A DNA stretch of 64,000 nt, taken from Siphonodentalium dalli (lineage: Eukaryota; Mollusca; Scaphopoda; Gadilida; Siphonodentaliidae). Positions 23,979 to 34,917 of the stretch are shown here, in pieces. The translations under genes were made by a program, and so were the position numbers. The stretch's first letter is position 1; the number at the start of each line of letters is the position of its first letter. Location: contig CP136061.1 in the NCBI GenBank assembly GCA_032622095.1, positions 249,189,582-249,253,581 on the forward strand, in the 5' to 3' direction. A model generated the notes under the pieces. The model did no database searches. It was not told the origin of the DNA and saw nothing but the letters and a program-made list of their open reading frames with translations.

Positions 23979-25303
23979 ACTAGCAGGGTTACCCAGTGTT
24001 GCTCGTGTGAAAGTGGTGTGAAATCCTCTAATGTGGACGTTTGGTGAGAATAGAGTATATAGATATATGTTATATCCAAATGACATAGCAGAACGTCATT
24101 CTTATATGCTTGGATTGCCATTTTATTTATTGCGATTAATTCGTCCCACCAATAAAGTAGTATGTATTCATTTACGAATGCGCTTACTTAAGATGCTGTA
24201 TTTGTTTAAATCGCACGGTTGACATGCTGGAATTGACGTCGGTTTTTTGTTTTAACATTTTTTGGGATCAAAATATGAACTTCATAAACACATTAATTTC
24301 ATAAAAATAAAAGGTGACAATTTGGTTTTATATAGAGATGTATAAATAAATCTAGTGGGTTAGACTAAGATTGTGAGGACACGTGTTTATCCTATCTCCA
24401 TGACGATGCAGATGATTTAAAGACATCACCAGGTGCGCATATGTTCGTGGTGCTGTATCAGCTAATTACTCTCAGTCTAAACGAAATGTCGCTGTGCATA
24501 AGCTATGCATGTGCCCGACAGAGACCGATATTAAGTTGTTTATGTTAGACTATGAATCTGTTCTAAAAAGACTGAACGAAATATTCTGCATAGGGCAAAT
24601 GTACTCTTATCAGAAGCCAGTATGGGAGGATCGTGAAAAGCCATGTGCCACTGACTGTTTTCTTTTATCCCAGAAGAAAATATATTTGACTGCACAATGT
24701 GACTACTCGCATGGTTACCCGGCGTTGCCCAGGTTACAGTGATGTGAAGATGTGAAACCCTGTGGATAGTTGGTGGGAATAGAGAATGTTCTTGCTCAAA
24801 GTGTTACACGTTCTCTCATAAATTGTTTATTCGAATAGCATCACATACCATGATTCTTACACCTGGAATATAAGTAGTTGCTCACTTTGTCGATTGTCAT
24901 TTTGTTTATCGCGATTAATCCGCTCCACCAATAGAGAAGTATTTATTTATTTATAGCTGCATATACTTCGGACATTATAACGCATAAATTAGTTCGCAAA
25001 AACTAAAAGACGACAATTGGATTTTACATACAGATATCAATATAGTGGGTTGAACTAAAATTTTGGGGACACCTGGCTATCATATATCCATGAAGATACA
25101 GATGTTTTTAAAATGTCCAGGTGCTCCTCTGTTGATGTTGCTATATATTGGCTAATTTTTAATTCAGTTTAAAAGAAATGTTGCTATGCACGCATATCAG
25201 CTACATGCGCCAACACAGCGAGTTTTGAGTTATTTATGTTAGGCGATGCGTCTGTTCTAAAAATTAAAGAAACCCGCTGTTGCGGGCAGATATACCCTTG
25301 TCA
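23979..25303 (+). repeat. 739-bp tandem repeat, copy B
   Basis: Counterpart of 14806-16140. The second unit begins near 24712 with an altered junction ('ctcgcatggttacccggcgt'). Confidence 0.78.
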
Positions 25304-26120
25304 GATGCATGAGCGATACTTGTTTCTCAATGAATACATATCGTTCGCGATAATTTATGGCGTGTCAATAAGCGTTTTATCGGCCTGCACATTGTTCCGA
25401 TTGGTAACAAGGTAGTTTGACTGCATGTTCATACCACCGAATAGAGTTATCAATTAAATGACAACTGAACGACAAGATGCGCCCTTTGACCACCAATGTA
25501 GGTCTAAACCAGGTTTAAACTCGGAGGTTTAAACTGGAGATGATGACTCCGGCCTATATGTTCAAACATAAAACCCAACATCATAATTTTGCATATATAC
25601 ATAATAACTGCTAGTATACAATTTATATGCATACGTAACAAATGGAGCACATAAGAAATACTGCTCCGTTGTATGTATTTGATTGTCTATATCGAGTATA
25701 ACATGTCATACAAGTGGGTTTATTCATAGGCCATGTTAAGTGATACATGTTTATCTGGCTGGTATATATATATATATATATAAAATGCACCACGGATACC
25801 GACCAAACATTTGGTAAAACATTTTGTCGCCATCAAATTGTTTCCATCAAATTGCTGTTCGATTCAGGGATGTGAGAAGGGAGGGGTACACACGCTAATA
25901 CAAGTACTTATAATTTATGTGGACATGACAATGGTCCGGTTTTAGTCTGAACATGTCATACCGTTACTTGCAGACTTTAAGTTGTGAACGTATTGTCTGT
26001 ATGTGTATGTAGCCTTAACGATAGGAGTAGAGGCAACTTGAGCCTCACTGCCACATATTCACGATCACCTATATTGACTGGCAAGAGTCGCTTTTTACCG
26101 ATCCAGCAGGAAGAGAACTT
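25304..26120. other. unassigned sequence with TA microsatellite
   Basis: Contains a TA run near 25765-25785 and a local doublet of 'ggtttaaact' near 25510. No gene recognised. Confidence 0.45.
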
Positions 26121-26129
26121 TTAATGTTT

Positions 26130-27045
26130 AATTGAAAAACTTTGAATGAATAACTCGACACGACAAACACAAAGGGCGCTTACTATCTCCAAGACACACC
26201 TGTTGTGTTGTGATGTTGTATATCGCTCATATGAGGTTCGTGGCCTTTTGTTGTTGCTCGATTATCGTGAAAGGTCAGATTTGGAGAGGGGTCCAAAATT
26301 AGCCTTTAGTTTATCAAACAACGTTCTATTGAAATTAATTTCTATGGGAAATACCATAATGCCTATCGAAGCTCCCCAGGTCTACCTTGATAATGACTTT
26401 GCTTAGAATAAACTAGAACAATAAACCGTTAAATTTGCGAAACACAATGACAATTCAATTTTCTAGAAGGATGTAGCCTTTATGTCTTTTGCAAAGAAAC
26501 TGGCTGATATTGACCACTTTTACACACTAATTGGTTCATTATTCTAACATTCGATCCAAGACTAACAACTCAAAAACTCTAAAATATTTTTAAAAAAACG
26601 TTGAATGAGTTACTAAACACGACAAGCACAAAGGGCGTTTACTGTCCAAGAAATACCTGTTGTTTTGTGATGTTGTATATGTCTTTTATGAGACTGGTGC
26701 CCTTTTTGTCGCTGGATTATCGTGAGAGATCAGAATTGGAGAGAGGTCCATAATTAGCCGTTGGTTTATCAAACAACGTTCTATTGACATTAACGTTCTA
26801 TAGGAAAGGCCATAGTACTCATAGAAGCTCTCCAAATCTTCTTGGAAAATTGCTTTGTCGGGAATAGACTAGAAGATTAAACAGTGAAATTTGCGCACAA
26901 TGGCATTCAAATTTCGAGAAGGATGTAGGCTTACGTCTTTTGCAAAGAAACTGGCTAATATTGACCACTTTTACAAACTAATTGGTTGATCGTTCTAACG
27001 TCCGAACCAGTTATTCATGAACTCTAACACATTTGACGAATATGG
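26130..27045 (+). repeat. ~460-bp tandem duplication, two diverged units
   Basis: 'ttgaatga(a/g)t(a/t)actc/a', 'cacaaagggcg', 'tatcgtga', 'caaacaacgttctattga' and 'gcaaagaaactggct' recur about 460 bp apart (26143 and 26602). The 86-codon frame at 26146-26406 is broken in the second unit, so coding is unlikely. Confidence 0.85.
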
Positions 27046-27308
27046 CACTGAATGAGCATCCATGTATGCATTTCCAATGGCATAGCGTCCAATTAAAACA
27101 TTAACATAACACGGATTTAGTGGTAAGCTAATATATATGTCGGAAGTGACTTCAATGTTCATTAAATATTATGATTATCTATATATATCCACATGTTTAT
27201 AATTATGATGACTAGTACACTTGCTTGAATACATAATGCTATCATGAGAATGAGTATCGATGAGCATGCCATGCACAATTAGTTGTCATCGATAGCAACA
27301 TCCAGTAA

Positions 27309-27599
27309 ATTCGCCTCTTATCGTATATTAGACTCCCAATAGAATATGGCACGTGGACCAATGCCTCATATTCCGATATATTATGTGCCCTCTGCAACTC
27401 AAAAATAGGCGACGAGTATCATGTCATCCTTAAATGTATTGAACCCCAAGACATAAACGTACAATACCTGGGACCATACTATTACCGGATACCAAACGCT
27501 AACAAGTTAGCAGCACTATTCAATAACCACAACAGAATAATTACCAAGAATCTCTCAGTTTTTATAAAAAAGGTCATTGATATATTTCGGAACTCTTGA
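27309..27599 (+). pseudogene. non-LTR retrotransposon ORF2 C-terminal fragment
   Basis: The frame reads ...LPIEYGTW..., then CALCNSKIGDEYHVILKC, then an Asn/Ile-rich tail ending in TGA at 27597-27599. The C-x2-C ... GDE-x-H-x4-C motif after an LPIE-x-G-x-W stretch is the cysteine-rich end of reverse transcriptase ORF2 proteins from invertebrate non-LTR elements. These proteins copy element RNA into nicked genomic DNA. A stop at 27306 closes the frame upstream, and no reverse transcriptase or endonuclease core lies nearby, so this is a 5'-truncated, frame-broken insertion. A related fragment in the opposite orientation is at 31818-32085. Family identity is confident; exact clade is not. Confidence 0.8.
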
Positions 27600-28365
27600 G
27601 GCTACATTTTCGGACAAACAAGTACCCCCATCAAAATATACCGTTATAATATACTTGTTTCTTACACATGTATCAACATTTTATGAAGAAGGACCCCAAC
27701 ACCAATATAATAGTTTATGGCTGCAGATGCGCTTTTTTGATAAGCACAACAAGTAATACAGTCTGATTCCTCTTGAGGCTTAATCACTTAAACCATTCAA
27801 AATCCATATCCATTGACCGAACACGCAACCATTACGCCGAAATTAATAACAATAACCCTATATATCTATCAGACAAAATATAAATATAAAAGAAGCATCT
27901 TTCCCTTCCCGCGCTCTCTCTCCATTCTCCATCTATATACCTTGTCTTTCACTCCATATTATCTTTCTCTCTCTACGTCTGTCGTACATATAATGTTTGT
28001 GTTCTATTGAAATAGTTTTCAACTATATCCTTTCCCAGTGTTCAGTCAGTCGAATTTTTCAAAGCAATCAAGCAGAAACAAAAGGCCCATTGTCTATTTA
28101 AAAAAACCTAATGTCGTCATCGCGTTATATAACTTGAACAAACGTCGACCGATTTGATGCATAGTTGATAAACGGATTTTCATAGCAACATCTCGGTCGT
28201 TTTCGCAAAGCGGATGTTTTACCTGAGATATGGATTTTAAATTGTGTACTTGAGTAATCCCAGGGCGATAACTTTAAATCACTTCAACTGAACTGATCCA
28301 TGTTCTACGAAAATATCTGGAAATAAATAAAAACATCGATGCTCAACTGTTGTTAAATATATTAC
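27600..28365. other. unassigned sequence downstream of retrotransposon tail
   Basis: The first part may be the element's 3'UTR, but I see no poly(A) end. A pyrimidine-rich stretch lies near 27898-27985. No gene recognised. Confidence 0.4.
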
Positions 28366-29240
28366 TAGCAGGTAAGCCCGCCACTGGCGTGGTTGGTCAG
28401 AAACATGACATTTAATTGTGCCTTTTTAATGAAGAGAAATGATGGTACCCATCCCTAAAAGAGGTATGATTTACGGTACATCGGGCGGAAAACTGACCTG
28501 AAGAAAATCTCTCCATTCATAGGAACGACAGACATAAGAATCACACAACACGCATTTTTTGTTTTTCAATGAGTTAATTCTGCCTATTTAATCAAGAGAA
28601 ATGATGGTACCCGTCCCTAGGGCGGAAAAACTGACCCGATGAAATCCCCCCCCCCCTTCCTAAGAACGACAGACATAAGAATCACACAACACGCATTTTT
28701 TGTTTTTCAATGAGTTAATTCTGCCTTTTTAATCAAGATAAATTATGGTACCCGTCCCTAAAAGAGGTATGATTCAATAGAAATCTCCCCCGTTCCTAGG
28801 AACGACAGACATAAGAATCACACGACACGCATTTGTTGTTTTCCAATGAGTTAATTCTGCCTTTTTAATCAAGATAAATGCATTCCGCCGTTCCGGTGCG
28901 TTTTGCATCCGTAGTTTCGTACGCATAGGTGACCGTTTAGCAACGCCGATGGTAATAAAGAGCGTTACTCGGTTAACAACGCCAAATTTGGTCAATATGA
29001 AGAGCGTGACTGTCGTAACCCCCCGCAGTGCCGATGACGGTGATTTTGGTGAATGGGAGTGGAGAATGAGTGTTCAGAGCTTCTCGAAACGCCGCGACGA
29101 CCATTCCCGTGGGGTTTTTACCCTTAGATGGGAAGTTTGGTCTCGATAGGTCCAGCCGTTTTCGATTCTATAGCGTCTATATATACATATATATATATAC
29201 TTAGTTCTCAAATTATATAGTAGATTATTATTATTAGCGT
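28366..29240 (+). repeat. dispersed repeat with three internal ~145-bp units
   Basis: Begins 'actagcaggtaagcccgcca' and ends after 'ccagccgttttcgattctat' plus a TA-rich tail. This style of ends is common in degenerate invertebrate retroposed repeats. Between about 28423 and 28870, three head-to-tail units share 'gatggtaccc', 'acgacagacataagaatcac' and 'tttttcaatgagttaattct'. A poly-C run occurs near 28648-28657. Confidence 0.75.
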
Positions 29241-30110
29241 ACATGCGTCCTATTACCATACTGTTGGGGATAACATTTTGAATCTACCCATATATAAAAT
29301 TTAAATGTTCTTACAAGTATATGACCCAATCAAAATGGATGCACAGCGAACAGTTTTTATGAGGTTGCTGGTCATTAGCAATACATAATGGATAGAGTAT
29401 GGCAAAAAACAGGTGATTTCATCAAAATGGTTGCCATGCCAACGGTGTACGTTATTCGGATCATATCCAAAATGATATATAATGGTGTGATATACATGTG
29501 TGCCAACTGCGATGCTTTTACCATAAAATTGACGATTGTGTCCTCTTTCCACCCAACTAATGGTGTGGCCATTGTCTATCGGGAAGAGCAATTTCTAATT
29601 TTAAGGGTCGCCAATTGGCCCGGTCACATGTTTCGTAAAATCTCTCACACAAGTAATAATCAGCCTGTGGATAAGATATGTTTCACAAAATAAAGGTTAT
29701 GATCTCCAGAATGTGACAAAATATCAATATGATGCAATAAATTGAGAAAGGTTCCTCATAAAGACAAATAATAGCACATGAAGTGTTAAAACACTTGACC
29801 TTTCATAGTCACCTTGACTCTTGAGATCAGTGCTGGCGGTTCGTCTTGGAGAATGTATGCATACAAGTATTATTATATAACTATATCCACCAACAAGTCC
29901 ACTGTTCTCACTAAAATAATTCATATATGATCATTTTCCAGAATTCTCAGAAACCACATACTGTTGCTATGGTAACGCCATTTTGAGGCTACTAATCGAT
30001 AAGAAGCTTATCAACAATGGTTTCCAATGTCTTCAGTATATGGGATTTACGAATAACTACATTGCCCAAAATCCCCAATTTTGTTTACGAAACCCATTTT
30101 TTATACAAAT
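29241..30110. other. unassigned sequence with X-box-like palindromes
   Basis: Part (29400-29545) is a diverged relative of 31520-31660, sharing 'atatccaaaatg' and 'ttttaccataaaat'. GTTGCCATGCCAAC (29430) and GTTGCTATGGTAAC (29963) resemble RFX-type X-boxes. No gene established. Confidence 0.45.
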
Positions 30111-30115
30111 GACAG

Positions 30116-30279
30116 GCTACTATGAAGGAAGTTGGAGTGTGACATGGACCGATCTTCCTGGAGCATCCAAAGGTTGCCAAGAACTATTGCGATGTGGTTA
30201 CAAGAATGGGTGCAAAAACAATTGTAAATTATCGAGGGCATCATTACGCTGTACTGCTCCATGCAGTTGCAATTGCAAA
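30116..30279 (+). pseudogene. decayed cysteine-rich CXC (tesmin/TSO1-like) fragment
   Basis: After a possible acceptor (ag at 30114-30115) the frame reads GYYEGSWSVTWTDLPGAS followed by a Cys-rich segment LLRCGYKNGCKNN...LRCTAPCSC. This recalls CXC-type zinc-binding segments, frequent in transposon-linked invertebrate proteins: a W...T.LP.A lead, then CxCK..C..N.C.C....L.CT..C.C. At least two cysteines of the usual pattern are replaced (Tyr in CGYK, Leu in CKLS). The frame then runs straight into a palindromic MITE at 30282. I infer a non-functional remnant. Assignment to CXC is by pattern only. Confidence 0.45.
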
Positions 30280-30281
30280 TA

Positions 30282-30437
30282 CAGTAATGCCCTAAGTAAT
30301 CGACACCTTAACCACATCAGAATTATGGGTAATTTTCAGGATTTACTCGGAAATAAATATCCATATTTCCGACTAAATCCTGAAAGTTACCCATAATTCT
30401 GCTGTGGTTAAGATGTCCATTACTTAGGGCATTATTG
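30282..30437. mobile_element. 156-bp palindromic MITE, TA target duplication
   Basis: Near-perfect hairpin centred at ~30360. Ends CAGTAATGCCCTAAGTAAT / CAATAATGCCCTAAGTAAT flanked by TA at 30280-30281 and 30438-30439. CAGT-type ends with a TA duplication are typical of Tc1/mariner-derived MITEs (inference). It abuts the CXC fragment. Confidence 0.85.
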
Positions 30438-30439
30438 TA

Positions 30440-31670
30440 AGTGTTGCCAACAGTGACATGGATGAAAATTTTCCAACTCTTTAGGGTGCGTTCACACAAC
30501 TAGCAGAATTGACTGGCGATTTGTCATGAATTCTTCATACATGACTATCCATTGCACATTTTTATGCCACTTATCGCAGAATGAGTGTCTTCGACTGTTT
30601 TATCCCATATTGGAGCGACGAAATGCCACGAGTTATTGCACGATTGATTCTCATAATATATTAGAATCAAATTTTTTAGCACACTTCAGTTGTATAACTA
30701 TATAGGGAATTACATATATCTCACGATATTGCTATTGCAAATGTAAACAATTCATATCATACCTTGTCGCACATGATTCGCACCTACGCTCGTAATAAAA
30801 ACATTTGCTTACCTCTATTTTGAAGAATTATAGTTAATATCATAAATATGTAAACTTTGCGGTGCTTGTAGTTGCGCATATAATGCCACAATGATTAGCA
30901 GCTTGTCAAATTGTGTGTAAGTGTTATTATAGCTGCACAAAGGTAATCGGGTAGCTCCATAGCAACGGTTGCCAAGCAGTTTTGTACCAGACCAATATTG
31001 TCCACACACACTCGCTAAAATGATATGATATAAAGTTAACGCGGAAGATTGTCATAATCAACTTTCAGATAGTTTTATATCATAGAAATGCTTCTCGTGT
31101 CGTTGTAACCATCAATTATAGTAATCAAAACAAACAACCCATTGTTTTTTTTTGCATTATATTTACGCTATTCCATCATCTTCTAGCCTATAATTTTTGT
31201 TTTGCAATCCTTAGAATTGTCATATATATACAGAGTGATTTATCAGTTTATATTTTCTTGTCAAAGAACATTTTATAATAAAAAATGTACACACATATCA
31301 ATAAAATGTTGATACACGCAGCCAATAATAGGGACTTTCAAACAAATGGCGGCCATTTTATCCGCCATTTTGATTCTACCCAACTATAACGGACACATGA
31401 GTCAATGGATATATAGCCTGATCCCTTTTCAGTACAAATAGGTACATAAAACATTGTTTTTCGATCAGAAGCTGAGTCATAGCGATGCATACTTGTTGGG
31501 ATTGAGAGAAAAACAAGATTTGTTGTCAACACGGTTGCCATAGCAACCATGGGCATTCTCCAGCTTGGCATGATATCCAAAATGTCTTATTTTTATATGT
31601 AGTACATGCGTGTCAAGTTTGGTGATTTTACCATAAAATGCACGATTTTGTCATCTATCCGCCCCACTAC
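30440..31670. other. unassigned sequence
   Basis: No gene found. 'ttagggtgcgttcacac' at 30481 resembles the left end of the TTA-flanked elements, but no convincing right end was found. An X-box-like GTTGCCATAGCAAC lies at 31534-31547. Confidence 0.45.
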
Positions 31671-31817
31671 TTGTCATATACCAGTATTGGAGGATCTTGA
31701 AAGGTCATGTGCTACTGACTGCGTTTTCTTTCATCTCAGAAGAAAATGTATTTGACTACACACTGTGACCCCCTTTTTTGGACAGGTCTTCGATACATTT
31801 CCATATCTCTTGGCAGG
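31671..31817 (+). repeat. 147-bp fragment of the 739-bp repeat family
   Basis: Almost identical to 16135-16282 (from 'ttgtcatatacca' to 'tatctcttggca'). Its left edge matches the right breakpoint of segmental duplication 2. Confidence 0.88.
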
Positions 31818-32085
31818 TTCCAACGGTCTGTTGAATGTATTTAAGGAAACGGCAAGTTCTTTTCATGACTGATGGACGAGAATTTTGTAAAATTGTTCTC
31901 AGTTTCAATAAAGAATAGAGTGATTTATTAAAAATTGGAAATAGAGCCTCGCGTTCTGTGTCAAAGGTAATACACTCTATGAGGTAATGCAGTTCATCGC
32001 CCACCTTTCCTTGATTACAAAGGGTGCAAAATCTTTCTTCTTTTGGTACATTTAGCCAAGTTCCGATGGTACTATGGGTGGTGAT
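31818..32085 (-). pseudogene. non-LTR retrotransposon ORF2 C-terminal fragment
   Basis: The minus-strand frame reads TIGTWLNVPKEERF then CTLCNQGKVGDELHYLIEC, the same C-x2-C ... GDE-x-H-x4-C motif as at 27384. It continues with a basic, hydrophobic tail that ends where the 31671-31817 repeat begins. A stop lies just upstream (at 32086-32088). The reverse transcriptase core is absent and the natural C-terminus has been replaced by foreign repeat sequence, so it is a truncated relic. The two relics differ too much to be recent copies of one element. Confidence 0.78.
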
Positions 32086-32088
32086 TTA

Positions 32089-32700
32089 TAAGGTTGTGAA
32101 GTTAACATCTCTACCAAGATGCAGTTAATCTGATATAATTAGTATCGACGGGTGGAGGGTTTGCTAGTATGTTCGGTGGTGTTTACATAGCTAATTCTCT
32201 TTGTTTCGATGTGCCTTTCTAATGAAGAAAGCCTTCTACAATTTCATTGTTATGTTATTGGTTTATTGTTCCATGATAAACCAAGGTATATAGGCGAGAA
32301 TTAATAATGAACTGATTTCCTATCGATATCAAAGGTCAAGCAGCGATTGTCGAAATAATCAAAATAAAAGACATAATGTTGTAGAAACTGATAGAATTTG
32401 GCAACTTCTAACAGCATGTGGCAAAAATTATTTTTATTTGGCAAAATATTTGGCAAAAGTAAATTTCGGGCCAGCGCGAACCCTGTATAACAATGGACAT
32501 TCTTAGTTATGTGTTTTTTGTGATATTGGTCGACGTGAAACTTATGCTAAAGGGGTCACTCTCACACAACAAAAAGGTGCTCAGTGGTATACATATTCTT
32601 AAATTTTGTTCTAAATGACGTTAGGTTTTCGCGTATGTCACCTTAAATCAATCTCCCCAATCTTCCTTATCGCACACCCTTTAGTGTGAAGGCGGATTGG
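32089..32700. other. unassigned sequence, possible intron
   Basis: Lies downstream of the PAN exon on the minus strand, so may be its first intron. No following exon could be identified. Confidence 0.35.
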
Positions 32701-32720
32701 TGTATATATATATACATTAC

Positions 32721-33062
32721 CATGAAAACAACTTCAGCGCTTTGGTTTGCTGGAAAGCTTTCGCATTGAATTCCTGCCAATGTGTCCATCATGAGTTCAC
32801 AGACCGCCAGGTCCATCAGGTAGTTCACTGAAGTGCAGAATTCACTCCCATAACATCTCATGATGCAGTCGAACTCACTCACCACATCGTCGGTCCCTAT
32901 GACTGACCTGGCATCATTAGGGGCGTGTCCACGACCCGTGCATGTTCTCATCAGATTCCCTGTAACGGACCCCGCCGATGCACCCACCACAACACACATC
33001 AAAATTGTTATCACTGTTGCATACAGCCGAAGGAACAATATACACTGGTGGACATTAACCAT
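32721..33062 (-). CDS. first exon of a secreted PAN/Apple-domain protein (partial)
   Basis: The ATG at 33062-33060 has a strong context (A at -3, G at +4). The 114 codons before a G|GTAATG donor at 32720 encode a hydrophobic N-terminus (residues ~8-31, ending near VVVGASAG) that fits a signal peptide. A cysteine pattern typical of PAN/Apple modules follows: C41, then C66-x3-C70-x5-C76-x11-C88 and C100, with VSEFDCIMRCYGSEFCTSVNY as the diagnostic stretch. PAN modules bind proteins or sugars in secreted and surface proteins. One N-glycosylation site (NQS, residue 106) is visible. The exon ends in phase 0. TATA and CCAAT motifs lie 146-177 bp upstream of the ATG. Later exons were not found, so domain partners are unknown. 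Alternative: a complete short gene read through the donor, which adds only a low-complexity tail. Confidence 0.65.
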
Positions 33063-33207
33063 CGTAAGAAAGTATGTTGTCACTTGGAATACCTGTCAAT
33101 ATGAACAGTATGAGAGAATACGCGTTGTTGGTGTTAAGCGACCTACTGAAAGTGCATGTTGTCACGTACGGACTAAGTAAGCGCAGGAATTGATCCTGAA
33201 CAGAGCG

Positions 33208-33237
33208 TTTATATCTCGGCCCGGCTGATCGACCAAT
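33208..33237 (-). promoter_or_regulatory. putative promoter: TATA box and CCAAT motif
   Basis: Minus-strand TATAAA at 33213-33208. CCAAT (plus strand) at 33233-33237 lies about 20 bp upstream. This would place transcription start near 33180 and give a ~120-nt leader before the PAN-protein ATG at 33062. Spacing supports a real core promoter; no transcript evidence is available. Confidence 0.5.
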
Positions 33238-33524
33238 AACCTGTGGGCTTGTTATACCAATTTATATGCTATGTGTCGCTAGTGAAGCTGGTTCAAATAC
33301 CAGTCAACGGACGTTTGTCTGAAGCAAATCATTTAAACGGGCAACAACTTAGATACATTTGGAAGAAATGCTCCGAAACAGAAACAAATAATTGGGTGGC
33401 ATTTGGTCAATGGGATGCATCTGCGATCATGGCGATCACTCTCTTCAAGAAGAAATACACCCTTTATGTTTATGTAGTGTCCAATACACACCACCTCGGG
33501 TGCCGCAGACAGACATTTTGATCT

Positions 33525-33597
33525 GTTTAACCCTTTTTATTCTAAACACTCATTGATGTGTAGTTCCCACGGGACATGACCAGATAATAAGTTTAAC
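33525..33597 (+). repeat. solitary copy of the ~70-bp tandem repeat
   Basis: 'gtttaaccctttttattcta', then 'cattgatgtgtagtt', 'cccacgggacatgaccagat' and 'aataagttt' matches the unit of the 13645-14062 array, with substitutions. Confidence 0.75.
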
Positions 33598-33599
33598 AG

Positions 33600-34074
33600 G
33601 TTTGTCTGAACATGTCTATCCAACAAAAATAATCCTTATTAAAATTTTGTTTCTATTATTTTTTCGCCTATATACTTTTATATATCACCTTAATCCCCTA
33701 CTATATCATTAAACAGCCATTACATAGTTCCTTATATCACACAGTGTATATATCACTAATGGTGAATAGTGGCGTGCTTCGCGTGATACTTGGCATCGTG
33801 CCAAAAAATTACCGCGCGGACGAATACTATTCTGAAAAGCCACACATGAAACCAATACCAGATATCGCAAAGTGACTGCTTTGTTCATTAAATTTAATTT
33901 GTGTCGAACTTCGTTGCGCTAATGACAAGAGGCACATACACAGCGGAAAGTAGCGTGCTACAGTGTTCTGCCAAAGCCGTGCATATATGCATTTTGCATG
34001 TATTGTTTTGTTTCTGTTAAAGATTTTGATTTGTTCAAAAGGCATAAAGCTCTATTTTTTTCATCTGATATAAT
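33600..34074. other. unassigned sequence
   Basis: No gene or repeat recognised. A 72-codon minus frame (33827-34045) has no motif. Confidence 0.4.
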
Positions 34075-34213
34075 GGATCTTCAACTCGTTATGTTGGTAT
34101 ATAAGATTTGTAATGTTTGGTAAATTTGATTCGCAACTACGACTCGTTGTGAATCAAATTGATCAAACTCGTTACATAAAATGTTATATCCCAACATAAC
34201 TTGTTGGAGATCC
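34075..34213. mobile_element. ~139-bp imperfect palindrome (MITE-like)
   Basis: Left arm 'ggatcttcaactcgttatgt' mirrors the right arm ('acataacttgttggagatcc'), with the fold centre near 34147. No clear target duplication. Confidence 0.65.
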
Positions 34214-34398
34214 TTTATATATAAATGGATCTATTATTACTGGGTCGGTTTAATTGCTTTAAATAAGGAATGGCATGACCGCTCTCATGTAAATCGACCA
34301 ACATTATCAATTTGGGTGAACAGTAACAGTTTTAAATTGCCGATTAAATGACAATGTACTGCAAGTGCGAATTTGATTGGCTGTGGTGAGACGATTTT

Positions 34399-34897
34399 AA
34401 AGATGGATTATCTCTTTAAATAACAAATTTGAAATAGTTGCGTTGTTATAAAATAAGAAATATGAACTGAAGATCCCTGTCCGGATAGGCTTCTATCAAT
34501 TAATATTGATTTTATTTCGAATATTTTATTGGGACCGTTTATTTGTCTATTTTTAGAAAAGACCATTCGAGTGATACCATATAGCGATATAGAGCATTGG
34601 GCTGTTCCTATGGCTACGTACCGAACTTCAAATGTCCCAGATTGATTGGTTGTATTGTTTTATTCTATAGTTATAAGCGAATATGAGTATAATTAATGTT
34701 TATTTGTGACAAAATTACACCATAACATTTCTGGGCTCTGTTAACAGTAACCACTATTGTTCGTTAGCTAAACAGCCACACCCTTTTAGACCAGAAAATA
34801 TTCGAAATAAAATGAATATTAATCGATAGAAGCATTTCCGGACAGGAGTCTTCGATTCGGATCTAATATTTTATACCCCGGTAACTATATAACAAAT
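34399..34897. mobile_element. foldback element, copy truncated at right
   Basis: Left arm from AAAGATGGATTATCTCTT through 'tatcaattaatattgatttt' is repeated inverted at 34795-34897 ('gaatattaatcgatagaagc'). The same family is complete at 40599-41129. The right end seems lost at the start of the next foldback. Confidence 0.75.
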
Positions 34898-34917
34898 GTG
34901 ACCCGCCATATCAAATC

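Larger units (their letters stand above)
19513..25303 (+). repeat. segmental duplication 2, copy B
   Basis: Direct duplicate of 11141-16140. It carries the 1,260-bp TTA element (21016-22275) and the 493-bp TTAA element (22601-23093), both missing from copy A. It lacks A's 985-bp segment. Otherwise nearly co-linear, with scattered substitutions. Confidence 0.92.

Noticed and set aside
29983-30396. Complete 137-codon protein gene
   Set aside because: Its first third shows no domain, the last third is MITE sequence and the Cys-rich middle is decayed.
30481-31323. Third TTA-flanked element starting 'gggtgcgttcacac'
   Set aside because: A possible right end ('cacgcagcc' at 31315-31323) is not followed by TTA and matches poorly.
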